From Nocardioides mangrovi (GTDB lineage: Bacteria > Actinomycetota > Actinomycetes > Propionibacteriales > Nocardioidaceae): a stretch of DNA of 64,000 nucleotides. Numbering within the stretch: position 1 is the first letter of the stretch; every line of letters starts with the position of its first letter. The position numbers and the translations under genes were made by a program. The stretch spans positions 248,001-312,000 of the forward strand of contig NZ_JAIQZJ010000007.1 in the NCBI RefSeq assembly GCF_020073815.1, in the 5' to 3' direction. A model generated the notes under the pieces. That model ran no database searches, had not been told where the DNA came from, and was given only the letters and a program-made list of their open reading frames with translations. Shown here piece after piece: positions 35,511-42,320 of the stretch.

Positions 35511-36446
35511 ATGTCGCTCCTCCGTCAGCCGCTCCTCCTCCTCGCCCGCAGCGCCGCGGTCAAGAAGATGGTGAGCACCATGCCCGTCTCCGCCGGCATC
35601 GTCCGCAGCTACGTCCCCGGCGAGACCACCGAGTCCGCCGTCGAGGCGACGGCGGGTCTGGCCGACGACCGGCTCCTGGTGACGCTCGACTACCTCGGCG
35701 AGGACACCCTCGACGCCGACCAGGCGGACGCGACGGTCGCGGCGTACGTAGACCTCCTCCACCAGCTCTCCGCGCGCGGCCTGACCCGCAGCGCCGAGGT
35801 CTCGGTCAAGCTCAGCGCCGTCGGGCAGTTCCTGCCCGACAACGGCCACAAGATCGCGCTCGAGAACGCCCGCACCATCTGCCGGGCGGCTCGCAACGCC
35901 GGCACCACGGTGACCCTCGACATGGAGGACCACACCACCACCGACTCGACGCTCTCGATCCTGCGCGAGCTGCGCAAGGACTTCCCCGAGACCGGCGCCG
36001 TGCTCCAGGCGATGCTGCACCGCACCGAGGCCGACTGCCGCTCCCTGGCCCACGAGGGCTCGCGGGTGCGGCTGTGCAAGGGCGCCTACCTCGAGCCCGA
36101 GGACGTCGCCTTCCAGGACCGTCTCGAGATCGACCGGTCCTACGTGCGCTGCCTCAAGGTGCTGCTCGCCGGCGACGGCTACCCGATGATCGCCACCCAC
36201 GACCCGCGGATGGTCGAGATCGCGACCTCCCTCGCGAGCCGCTATGGCCGGGTGCCGGGCAGCTACGAGTTCCAGATGCTCTACGGCATCCGGCCCGAGG
36301 AGCAGCGCCGGCTGGCCGAGCGCGGCGAGCGGATGCGCGTCTACGTGCCCTACGGCACCGAGTGGTACGGCTACCTGATGAGAAGGCTCGCCGAGCGTCC
36401 GCAGAACCTGTCATTCTTCGTCCGCTCGCTGATCTCCAAGAAGTAG
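35511..36446 (+). CDS. Proline dehydrogenase (monofunctional)
   Basis: This flavoenzyme oxidises proline to pyrroline-5-carboxylate (P5C) at the membrane face, passing electrons to quinone. The 311-residue TIM-barrel protein shows SVKLSAVGQFL, TLDMEDHTTTD, the FAD-region RVRLCKGAYLEP, and the substrate-binding EWYGYLMRRLAERPQN near the C-terminus, which contains the paired Arg typical of PRODH. The length fits actinobacterial PruB-type enzymes. No P5C dehydrogenase lies nearby; instead proC, which reduces P5C back to proline, follows after ten bases. Confidence 0.92.
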   Translation: MSLLRQPLLLLARSAAVKKMVSTMPVSAGIVRSYVPGETTESAVEATAGLADDRLLVTLDYLGEDTLDADQADATVAAYVDLLHQLSARGLTRSAEVSVKLSAVGQFLPDNGHKIALENARTICRAARNAGTTVTLDMEDHTTTDSTLSILRELRKDFPETGAVLQAMLHRTEADCRSLAHEGSRVRLCKGAYLEPEDVAFQDRLEIDRSYVRCLKVLLAGDGYPMIATHDPRMVEIATSLASRYGRVPGSYEFQMLYGIRPEEQRRLAERGERMRVYVPYGTEWYGYLMRRLAERPQNLSFFVRSLISKK

Positions 36447-36456
36447 GGGTACGACC

Positions 36457-37260
36457 ATGGCCCAGACCGCGATCCTCGGCGCCGGAGTCATGGGGGAGAC
36501 CCTGCTCTCGGGCCTGGTCCGTGCCGGCCGACGCGTCGACCACCTGCTCGTCGGGGAGAAGCGCGAGGAGCGTGCCCGCGAGCTCGAGGACCGGTACGGC
36601 GTGGCCGTGGTCGGCAACCGCGAGGCCGCCGAGAAGGCCGACACCATCGCCCTGGTCGTGAAGCCGCAGGACATGGGCGACGTGCTCGACGAGATCGCCC
36701 CGGCGCTGCGTCCCGGCCAGCTGCTGGTCTCGCTCGCCGCCGGCATCACCACCGCGTTCATCGAGTCCCGGGTCCCCGAGGGCGTCGCGGTCGTCCGGGT
36801 CATGCCCAACACGCCGGCTCTGGTCGACGAGGGCATGGCCGCCATCTCGCCGGGCTCGCACTGCTCCGACGAGCACCTCGCCGAGGCCGAGGCGCTGATG
36901 GCCTCGGTCGGCAAGGTGCTGCGCATCCCCGAGCGGCAGCAGGACGCCGTCACCGCGATCTCCGGCAGCGGGCCGGCGTACATCTTCTTCGTCGTCGAGT
37001 CCATGATCGAGGCCGGCGTGCACCTCGGCCTCCCGCGCTCGACCGCCACCGACCTCGTCGTCCAGACCGTGGTCGGCTCCGCCAAGATGCTCCGCGAGAC
37101 CGGCACCCACCCGACCGTGCTCCGCGAGCAGGTCACCTCGCCCGCCGGCACCACCGCGGCCGCCCTGCGCGAGCTGGAGATCCACAAGGTCAGGGCTGCG
37201 TTCCTCGCGGCGATGGAGGCCGCCCGCGACCGCTCCCGCGCCCTTGCCGAAGGCTCCTGA
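36457..37260 (+). CDS. proC: Pyrroline-5-carboxylate reductase
   Basis: ProC reduces P5C to proline with NAD(P)H, the last step of proline synthesis. The 267-residue protein has the Rossmann TAILGAGVMGETLLSGL, VVKPQDM, SLAAGITTAFIE, RVMPNTPALVDEGMAAI, and the signature SGSGPAYIFFVVESMIEAGVHLGL followed by VTSPAGTTAAALREL. Length and order are typical. Its 3' end overlaps the convergent small membrane protein gene by 71 bases, which is unusually long. Confidence 0.96.
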   Translation: MAQTAILGAGVMGETLLSGLVRAGRRVDHLLVGEKREERARELEDRYGVAVVGNREAAEKADTIALVVKPQDMGDVLDEIAPALRPGQLLVSLAAGITTAFIESRVPEGVAVVRVMPNTPALVDEGMAAISPGSHCSDEHLAEAEALMASVGKVLRIPERQQDAVTAISGSGPAYIFFVVESMIEAGVHLGLPRSTATDLVVQTVVGSAKMLRETGTHPTVLREQVTSPAGTTAAALRELEIHKVRAAFLAAMEAARDRSRALAEGS

Positions 37261-37528
37261 CGAGCACCACGTTTCCGGCCGCGCCGGCCGCGATGAAGGC
37301 CACGCCGACGACGTGCATCCAGGGCAGGAAGCTCGCCGCCGATCCGACACCCGGGACCTGCACGAGCAGCCCGTAGGCGACGTAGTAGCCGATCAGCCCG
37401 GCCACACCTCCGGGTACTGCCACTGCGACCGCCAGCAGGATCGGGGCGGGGGACCTGATCGCGAAGCCGTACGTCGCCAGGGCCGCCACGGTCCCGACGT
37501 ACGTGACGGCGACCGCGCGGCCGATCAC
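37190..37528 (-). CDS. Small four-TM membrane protein
   Basis: A 112-residue protein with about three or four hydrophobic segments (residues 5-22, 28-52, and 66-88) and a short basic tail (RQGRGSGRGRPPSPRG). GTG 37528 overlaps the stop of the upstream TetR as GTGA, which supports real translation. The C-terminal 24 codons lie antisense to the proC end, so the tail sequence may be constrained by proC. Last gene of a four-gene TetR operon. No known family is recognised. Confidence 0.6.
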   Translation of the reverse strand: MIGRAVAVTYVGTVAALATYGFAIRSPAPILLAVAVAVPGGVAGLIGYYVAYGLLVQVPGVGSAASFLPWMHVVGVAFIAAGAAGNVVLVRSLRQGRGSGRGRPPSPRGTQP

Positions 37529-38217
37529 GACCGTAGTTCTCGCGTGAGCGAGACGACGTCGTCGACGACGCCCCGCACGACCGGGAGCCGCGAGAGCCGC
37601 ACCAGCCGGTCGACGATCGGGACGACCCGCTTCACCAGCATCCGGCTCCGCTGCTGGTCCTCGCTGGCGTCGTACACCCAGAAGAGGACGATGCCCATCT
37701 GCAGCAGCCAGAGCAGGTCGGGCAGCTGGCCGCGCAGTGCCGGCGCGACCTTCGCGTCGGAGCCGTCGACGAGCGTCCGGAAGAGGCCGATGCTCGCGTC
37801 GCGGGCGGGGGCGGAGTCCGGGCTGAACGGCGACAAGGGGCTGGCCGGGTCGGCGGCGTTCTTGAAGAACTGGCCGGCGAACTCGTGATTGGGCTCCGCC
37901 ACGTCGAGCCAGGCGAGCAGGACGCCCTCGAGCCGCGGCGCGAACGCCGTCGTCCGGTCGAGCACCACGGACGCGGCCTCGGCGTGCTCCGCCTGCATCT
38001 GGTCGTAGAACGCCTGGATCAGGTGTTCCTTGGACCCGAAGTAGTAGTAGGCGTTGCCGAGCGAGACGCCGGCCTCGGACGCGATCGCGCGCATCGTCGT
38101 CTTGTCGTAGCCCTTGGTCCGGAACAGCCGCATCGCCGATGCGGCGATCGACTGTCGGGTCTGCTCAGCCTTGGGGGAGCGGGCGGCAGGATCCGGCACA
38201 TCCGTCAGCGTAGCCAT
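37525..38217 (-). CDS. TetR-family regulator of the membrane/DCC operon
   Basis: A 230-residue regulator. The HTH spans about residues 18-62 (TRQSIAASAMRLFRTKGYDKTTMRAIASEAGVSLGNAYYYFGSKEHL); the rest is a helical ligand domain with LLQMGIVLFWVYDASEDQQ. ATG 38217 is chosen because AGGAGG lies nine bases upstream; the ATG at 38223 is only three bases away. Its start overlaps the DCC gene by 53 bases. The two TTGAAC palindromes around the operon promoter at 39039-39097 are its likely targets, making this an autoregulated operon. Confidence 0.9.
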   Translation of the reverse strand: MATLTDVPDPAARSPKAEQTRQSIAASAMRLFRTKGYDKTTMRAIASEAGVSLGNAYYYFGSKEHLIQAFYDQMQAEHAEAASVVLDRTTAFAPRLEGVLLAWLDVAEPNHEFAGQFFKNAADPASPLSPFSPDSAPARDASIGLFRTLVDGSDAKVAPALRGQLPDLLWLLQMGIVLFWVYDASEDQQRSRMLVKRVVPIVDRLVRLSRLPVVRGVVDDVVSLTRELRS

Positions 38218-38611
38218 CTGCATCGGCCTCCTCTCGGTCGAGCTCTCGGGCGAGCAGGTGCCGCAGGCCGGCCGCGCTGTACGCCGCGCCGCGGGCCAGC
38301 GGCAGCAGGGCCGGACGGCTGAGCCGGTCGGCGAGACCGCGGTAGGGCCGGGTCGCCCAGAGGCACATCACCCACGCGTGCTCGTGGGTCCAGACCGAGC
38401 CGTCGGAGCCGACCACGGTGATCTCCTCCTGGGTCCGCTCGTGGTCGAGGGTGGGGAAGCGTCGCCGGGCCTCCTCGGACCCCGCGGGCACCAGCTCGAG
38501 CGCGACCAGGAGCGGCTGCCGGCCCAGCCAGTCGGCGAAGTGCCGGCAGAGCGGGCAGCCCGGGTCGGTCAGGACGGTGAGCCGCAGCTCGGCCGCCGTC
38601 GCGGTGGTCAT
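38165..38611 (-). CDS. DCC-family thiol-disulfide oxidoreductase-like protein
   Basis: A 148-residue thioredoxin-fold protein of the DUF393/DCC type. The N-terminal LTVLTDPGCPLCRHFADWL holds the CPLC redox motif (about residues 19-22). Later THEHAWVMCLWATRPYRGLAD fits the family. ATG 38611 overlaps the upstream gene as ATGA. The C-terminus overlaps the TetR start region by 53 bases and contains an Asp/Cys-rich end (ADGYADGCAGSC). Redox partner and substrate are unknown. Confidence 0.8.
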   Translation of the reverse strand: MTTATAAELRLTVLTDPGCPLCRHFADWLGRQPLLVALELVPAGSEEARRRFPTLDHERTQEEITVVGSDGSVWTHEHAWVMCLWATRPYRGLADRLSRPALLPLARGAAYSAAGLRHLLARELDREEADADGYADGCAGSCRPLPQG

Positions 38612-39024
38612 CCGGGGAAGGCCGGCTGGGTGGGCGGCAGGAAGGCCTGGGGTGGCACCGGTGCGACCCGGGTCTGCTCGAGCCGGCTGCGGCGCCGGAT
38701 GGCGTTGAAGACGTAGACGTTGAAGAAGTGCAGGACGCCCAGCGCCAGCATCACCACGCCCACCTTGATGCTGAGCGTCTCGAAGAGCTCCCGCAGGTCG
38801 AGGACCGGGGTCGAGACGCGGAGGAAGAGCATCACGAAGCCGAGGTTGAGGAGGTAGAAGCCGACCACCAGGAGCTTGTTGACGGCGTGGGCGAGGGCGT
38901 CGTTGCCCGCGAAGACGTCCTCGAGGAAGACCCGCCCGTTGCGGGACAGGGTCGACGCCACCCAGATCGTGAGGGGGACGGTGACCAGCAGGTAGACGAC
39001 GTAGGTGCCGACGGTCCAGTTCAT
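38608..39024 (-). CDS. Membrane protein, first gene of the TetR-controlled operon
   Basis: A 138-residue protein with three hydrophobic segments (about residues 5-24, 48-70 and 84-105) and a polar Pro-rich C-terminus. Similar small membrane proteins in other actinobacteria lie beside DCC and TetR genes, but I know no function. ATG 39024 lies 38 bases downstream of a predicted transcription start. It is the first gene after the double-operator promoter and so the main target of the TetR repressor. Confidence 0.7.
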   Translation of the reverse strand: MNWTVGTYVVYLLVTVPLTIWVASTLSRNGRVFLEDVFAGNDALAHAVNKLLVVGFYLLNLGFVMLFLRVSTPVLDLRELFETLSIKVGVVMLALGVLHFFNVYVFNAIRRRSRLEQTRVAPVPPQAFLPPTQPAFPG

Positions 39025-39038
39025 GGGGACTCCCGTTG

Positions 39039-39052
39039 TTGAACGTGTTCAA
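39039..39052. promoter_or_regulatory. TetR operator 1
   Basis: TTGAACGTGTTCAA has perfect TTGAAC/GTTCAA half-sites. It lies about 11-24 bases downstream of the predicted transcription start, between promoter and gene, a classical roadblock position. Confidence 0.6.
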
Positions 39053-39068
39053 AATTGATGACGACGCC

Positions 39069-39097
39069 AGCGTAGAACACTTTTTGAACATGTTCAA
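39069..39097 (-). promoter_or_regulatory. Promoter of the membrane/DCC/TetR operon
   Basis: On the minus strand, TTGAAC (39097-39092) as -35, a 17-base spacer and TACGCT (39074-39069) as -10 form the best housekeeping-type promoter in the window. The -35 is half of operator 2. Confidence 0.6.
39084..39097. promoter_or_regulatory. TetR operator 2
   Basis: TTGAACATGTTCAA is a perfect 14-bp palindrome covering the -35. Its centre is 45 bases from the centre of operator 1. Confidence 0.6.
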
Positions 39098-39124
39098 TCC
39101 CTTCTTCTCCGGTGCCGGACGCTG

Positions 39125-39215
39125 CTGTAACGCCCGGTTACTCGTTGTTCCCACGGTGCTGAAGCACGGTGGGAACAGTGGGTAACCGGGCGTTACAGAC
39201 CCGGACGTCCGGGTC
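39125..39215. terminator. Large hairpin downstream of trpS
   Basis: A 74-base hairpin: a perfect 17-bp outer stem (39125-39141 with 39182-39198), a four-base internal mismatch, an inner stem of 13 out of 14 pairs (39146-39159 with 39164-39177) and a TGAA loop. It abuts an 18-bp perfect palindrome (39198-39215) that overlaps the trpS stop codon. It probably ends trpS transcription, though no U-run follows. Confidence 0.65.
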
Positions 39216-40320
39216 AGAGACCCATCGCCGCCCGAGCCGCGGCGAGCACCGGGGCCGTGACCTCCCGGCACCGCTGGGCACCGGCGGCGTAGACGGTCTC
39301 GACGTGCACGAGGTCGGCGGCCAGCTCGGCGTACGCCTTCTGCACGGGCTCGAGCTCGGCGACCACGGCGTCGGTGACGGTGCGCTTGAGGGCGCCGTAC
39401 GTCGTGAGTCCCGCGGCCGACCCGCCGCAGGCGGTCAGGATCTCGAGCAGGTTGGTGACGCCCGGCTTGGTGGGATCGGCGCGGACGGCGTCCGCGCCGG
39501 TGTCGGAGTCGGTCACCGCGCGCGCGATCTTGCGGCGTACGACGTCCGGCGGGTCGAGCAGGAAGACCGAGCCGGCCGCGTCCGCCGACTTGCTCATCTT
39601 CCGGGTCGGGTCGCTCAGGTCCATCACCCGTGCACCGGCGGCCGGGGTGACCACGGTCGGCACCGTGAAGACCGCCCCGTAGGTGTTGTTGAAGCGGACC
39701 GCGAGGTCGCGGGTCAGCTCGACGTGCTGGCGCTGGTCCGCGCCGACCGGCACCTCGGTCGGCCGGTAGAGCAGGATGTCCGCGGCCATCAGCACCGGGT
39801 AGGTGAAGAGCGAGACCCGGGTCGAGTCCACCCCGCGGCCCCGGGGCGGCCGGGCAGGCCCTCTCGCCTGCTGCGCGCCGCCCATCACGTCCCCTCCCTG
39901 CGTTGTCGTCGGTCGCCGGGACTCCGTCCCGCCTCCCTCCTCCGCCTTGGCAGGCGACGCGCTGGACGACGCTCGCGACGGCGTCGGACCTACTCGACCG
40001 CCCTTCTCCTTGAACTGGATCATCCGGTTCAGCTCGCCGGTGTACGCCGTGCACTCGAGCAGGTAGGCGAGCTCGGCGTGCGCCGGCACGCGGCTCTGGC
40101 GGAAGAGCGTGGCGCGGTCCAGTCCGACGGCGAGCAGCAGGGTCGCCATCTCGGTGGTGCGCTCGCGCAGCACCGCCGGGTCGTGGGTGGTCGTCATCGC
40201 GTGCAGGTCGGAGAGGCCGTAGTAGGCGTCCTCCTGGCGCGCGGCCATCGGGCGCAGCGCACCGAGCAGGTTGCCGAGCGTGAGGCGGCCCGACGGGGTG
40301 AGCAGGGAGAGAGTGGTCAT
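39214..40320 (-). CDS. trpS: Tryptophanyl-tRNA synthetase with an internal insertion
   Basis: It charges tRNA-Trp. The 368-residue class I synthetase has a HIGH-type motif TLGN (about residues 14-17, Thr in place of His), the GELNRMIQFKEK helix, FTYPVLMAADILLY, QHVELTRDLAVRFN and KMSKS at 241-245. Residues about 107-165 are an extra 45-50 residue Gly/Ser/Arg/Pro-rich segment absent from relatives. TLGN and the overall pattern resemble the auxiliary, indolmycin-resistant TrpRS of Streptomyces. ATG 40320 has AGGAG seven bases upstream. A Trp-rich leader peptide and competing hairpins precede it. Confidence 0.9.
   Translation of the reverse strand: MTTLSLLTPSGRLTLGNLLGALRPMAARQEDAYYGLSDLHAMTTTHDPAVLRERTTEMATLLLAVGLDRATLFRQSRVPAHAELAYLLECTAYTGELNRMIQFKEKGGRVGPTPSRASSSASPAKAEEGGGTESRRPTTTQGGDVMGGAQQARGPARPPRGRGVDSTRVSLFTYPVLMAADILLYRPTEVPVGADQRQHVELTRDLAVRFNNTYGAVFTVPTVVTPAAGARVMDLSDPTRKMSKSADAAGSVFLLDPPDVVRRKIARAVTDSDTGADAVRADPTKPGVTNLLEILTACGGSAAGLTTYGALKRTVTDAVVAELEPVQKAYAELAADLVHVETVYAAGAQRCREVTAPVLAAARAAMGL
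39825..39990. repeat. In-frame palindrome-rich insertion within trpS
   Basis: The DNA encoding the extra TrpRS segment contains a row of short perfect inverted repeats: GCAGGC-N6-GCCTGC (39854-39871), GGGAC-TCC-GTCCC (39918-39930) and CGCCT-N4-AGGCG (39943-39956). This looks like a repeat element that entered the gene without breaking the frame. The exact ends are estimates. Confidence 0.5.
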
Positions 40321-40341
40321 GATCGTGCTCCTGGGGTGAGG

Positions 40342-40384
40342 GCCCACGGGTGCACGCATGCGAACGGCCGCCCGTGGGCGGCCG
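40342..40384 (-). promoter_or_regulatory. Attenuator hairpins in the trpS leader
   Basis: Hairpin A (40365-40384, 8-bp stem, 4-base loop) and hairpin B (40371-40379 with 40342-40350, 9 bp) overlap and exclude each other. B ends ten bases before the trpS ribosome site. A segment right after the leader stop (40404-40410) can pair with the arm of A at 40377-40383. This is the set of alternative pairings expected for ribosome-mediated attenuation. Confidence 0.6.
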
Positions 40385-40411
40385 TGGATGTGCTCGAGGG
40401 GTGGGCCGCCG

Positions 40412-40444
40412 CTAGGCGGGCCACCACAGGACGACGGGGGTCAT
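40412..40444 (-). CDS. trpS leader peptide with tandem Trp codons
   Basis: A 10-residue reading frame, MTPVVLWWPA, ends with TAG 91 bases before trpS. Two consecutive TGG codons (40421-40426) make it a Trp sensor: with little charged tRNA-Trp a ribosome would stall there. In S. coelicolor an auxiliary, indolmycin-resistant TrpRS gene is known to be controlled by ribosome-mediated attenuation, and this leader matches that logic. No ribosome site precedes the ATG; a TACGGT -10 (40462-40457, minus strand) would give a nearly leaderless transcript. Confidence 0.7.
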   Translation of the reverse strand: MTPVVLWWPA

Positions 40445-40456
40445 CAGCACGGGACA

Positions 40457-40462
40457 ACCGTA
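40457..40462 (-). promoter_or_regulatory. Candidate -10 for the trpS leader transcript
   Basis: On the minus strand TACGGT lies 12 bases before the leader-peptide ATG. It is only four bases from the -10 of the divergent acuC promoter. Confidence 0.4.
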
Positions 40463-40466
40463 CCGG

Positions 40467-40472
40467 TACCGT
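40467..40472 (+). promoter_or_regulatory. Candidate leaderless -10 for acuC
   Basis: TACCGT ends seven bases before ATG 40480. It is embedded in the short palindromes GTACCGGTAC and CGGTACCG. Confidence 0.4.
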
Positions 40473-40479
40473 GCCGGAC

Positions 40480-41679
40480 ATGCCCCCCTCGCCGGTCGAC
40501 TGCCAGGGTCCGGCCGTCGTCGTCTTCGACCCGAGCCTCACGGAGTACGACTTCGGTCCCGAGCACCCGATGTCGCCGCTGCGGGTCGACCTGACGATGC
40601 GGCTCGCCGGAGATCTCGGCCTGATCGGCGACCGGCTGCGCACGGTCGCGGCGCCGATGGCGAGCGACGACCTGATCGCCACCGTCCACCAGGCCTCCCT
40701 CATGGAGGCGGTGATGAGGGCCGGCCGCGACCAGCGACTGATCGACCCGGCGCACGGCCTGGGCACGGACGACAACCCGGTCTTCCGCGACATGCACCAC
40801 GCGACCGCCCACATCGTCGGCGCCACGGTCGAGGCCTTCCGGCAGGTCTCCAGCGGCGAGGCGCTCCACGCCGCCAACATCACCGGCGGGCTCCACCACG
40901 CGATGCCCGACCGGGCGAGCGGCTTCTGCATCTACAACGACGTCGCGATCGGCATCCGCACCCTCCTCGACCAGGGCGTCGATCGGGTCGCGTACGTCGA
41001 CCTCGACGTCCACCACGGCGACGGGGTGGAGAAGGTCTTCTGGGACGACCCGCGGGTGCTGACGATCTCGCTGCACGAGACCGGGCAGATGCTCTTCCCC
41101 GGCACCGGCTTCCCGCACGACCTCGGCGGGCCCGAGGCACAGGGCTCCGCGGTCAACGTCGCGCTCCCGCCGGGCACCGGCGACGGCGGCTGGCTGCGTG
41201 CCTTCCACGCCGTGGTGCCGCCGCTGCTCCGAGAGTTCCGGCCCGAGGTGATCGTCAGCCAGCACGGCTGCGACACCCACCTCGAGGATCCGCTCGCCCA
41301 CCTCATGCTCACCGTCGACGGCCAGCGGGCGGCGTACCTCGCCGTGCACGAGCTCGCTCACGAGCTCTGCGACGGCCGCTGGGTGGCGACCGGGGGAGGC
41401 GGCTACGCGCTGGTCGACGTGGTCCCGCGCGCCTGGACCCACCTGCTCGGCATCGTCGCCGGCCGGCCCGTCGACCCGCTCGCGGAGACGCCCGAGTCGT
41501 GGCGCGAGCACGTCCGGGGACGGCTCGGCCGGATCGCCCCGATGCGGCTGACCGACGGCCGCACCCCGGCGTACCGGGACTGGAGCGAGGGCTACGACCC
41601 CGACACCTGGCTGGACCGCGCGATCCACGCGACGCGGATGGAGGCCTTCCCGCTGCATGGACTAGACCCGTTGCCCTGA
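40480..41679 (+). CDS. Acetoin utilisation AcuC-type / histone-deacetylase-family protein
   Basis: A 399-residue zinc-dependent deacylase; bacterial AcuC removes acetyl groups from acetyl-CoA synthetase. It shows HPMSPLRVDLTM, HHATAHIVGATVEAF, GGLHHAMPDRASGFCIYNDVAI, the metal-binding DLDVHHGDGVEKVFW, VSQHGCDTHLEDPLA, and TGGGGYAL with the transition-state Tyr. ATG 40480 is preferred over GTG 40471 because a -10 box lies seven bases upstream. It diverges from the trpS leader by 35 bases, so the promoters overlap. The actual substrate is unproven. Confidence 0.88.
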   Translation: MPPSPVDCQGPAVVVFDPSLTEYDFGPEHPMSPLRVDLTMRLAGDLGLIGDRLRTVAAPMASDDLIATVHQASLMEAVMRAGRDQRLIDPAHGLGTDDNPVFRDMHHATAHIVGATVEAFRQVSSGEALHAANITGGLHHAMPDRASGFCIYNDVAIGIRTLLDQGVDRVAYVDLDVHHGDGVEKVFWDDPRVLTISLHETGQMLFPGTGFPHDLGGPEAQGSAVNVALPPGTGDGGWLRAFHAVVPPLLREFRPEVIVSQHGCDTHLEDPLAHLMLTVDGQRAAYLAVHELAHELCDGRWVATGGGGYALVDVVPRAWTHLLGIVAGRPVDPLAETPESWREHVRGRLGRIAPMRLTDGRTPAYRDWSEGYDPDTWLDRAIHATRMEAFPLHGLDPLP

Positions 41680-41848
41680 CCGGGACGCACATCTGCGCAG
41701 GTCAAGCGGACACGCCGTGTCCCGTTCAGCAACTTTGGGTAACCTCTTCCCCATCAGTCACATCTGGCCCTATTCTCACGGATGCGCGACGCGTGCACTC
41801 ACCGGTGGGGAAGCCGGTGGCGCGTCAGACAGAAAGAATCGGTGCGCG

Positions 41849-42052
41849 ATGGCTACCAATTCCGGGGACATCTCCGAGTCCAAGCTGCTCACGGTTGCTG
41901 AGGTGGCGGCGATGATGCGGGTGTCCAAGATGACCGTCTACCGCCTCGTCCACGGCGGTGAGCTGCCGGCTCTCCGCGTGGGCCGCTCGTTCCGCGTCCT
42001 CGAGTCCGACGTCGACGAGTACCTCCGCAAGAGCTTCTACAGCGCCGGCTGA
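41849..42052 (+). CDS. Excisionase-family helix-turn-helix protein
   Basis: A 67-residue DNA-binding protein consisting almost only of a MerR-like winged HTH: LLTVAEVAAMMRVSKMTVYRLVHGGELPALRVGRSFRV, with a C-terminal FYSAG. The same small protein precedes the bS22 gene in mycobacteria. It is not a phage excisionase here, since no integrase is present; it more likely regulates nearby genes. ATG 41849 follows AGAAAGAATC. The upstream 169-base gap has TATTCT (41771-41776) as a possible -10 and a GGACAC-GCC-GTGTCC hairpin (41708-41722) after acuC. Confidence 0.88.
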   Translation: MATNSGDISESKLLTVAEVAAMMRVSKMTVYRLVHGGELPALRVGRSFRVLESDVDEYLRKSFYSAG

Positions 42053-42202
42053 GCCGCCCGGCAGGTCCGGTAGCGTCCCGGACCGATCCCCGGCCGTCCG
42101 TTTCGACCGGGCCGATTCTGCCTGTCCGCCTGTGGCGGCTAGGCTGGCCCGGTCCCTCGGGCGGATCCGGGGGCGGCTGTACGGCTGTTGAAAGGTTTCC
42201 CT

Positions 42203-42304
42203 GTGGGTTCTGTCATCAAGAAGCGGCGCAAGCGCATGGCGAAGAAGAAGCACCGCAAGCTGCTGAAGAAGACGCGCGTCCAGCGCCGCAAGCTCGGCAA
42301 GTAA
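42203..42304 (+). CDS. Small basic ribosomal protein bS22
   Basis: A 33-residue peptide, [20 protein letters not shown] then [13 protein letters not shown], more than half Lys and Arg. It matches the AURKAIP1/COX24-type protein seen as bS22 in the mycobacterial small subunit. GTG 42203 has AAAGG eight bases upstream. It is far too short for normal gene calling but is conserved in this place between the HTH gene and the galE-like epimerase. A TAGGCT box at 42140-42145 may be its promoter. Confidence 0.9.
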   Translation: MGSVIKKRRKRMAKKKHRKLLKKTRVQRRKLGK

Positions 42305-42320
42305 GGCCGCCTTCGGCTCC

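Noticed and set aside
41849..42052. Phage excisionase and therefore an integrated element
   Set aside because: The HTH type is shared with excisionases, but no integrase, attachment repeats or phage genes are nearby, and the gene is conserved beside bS22.
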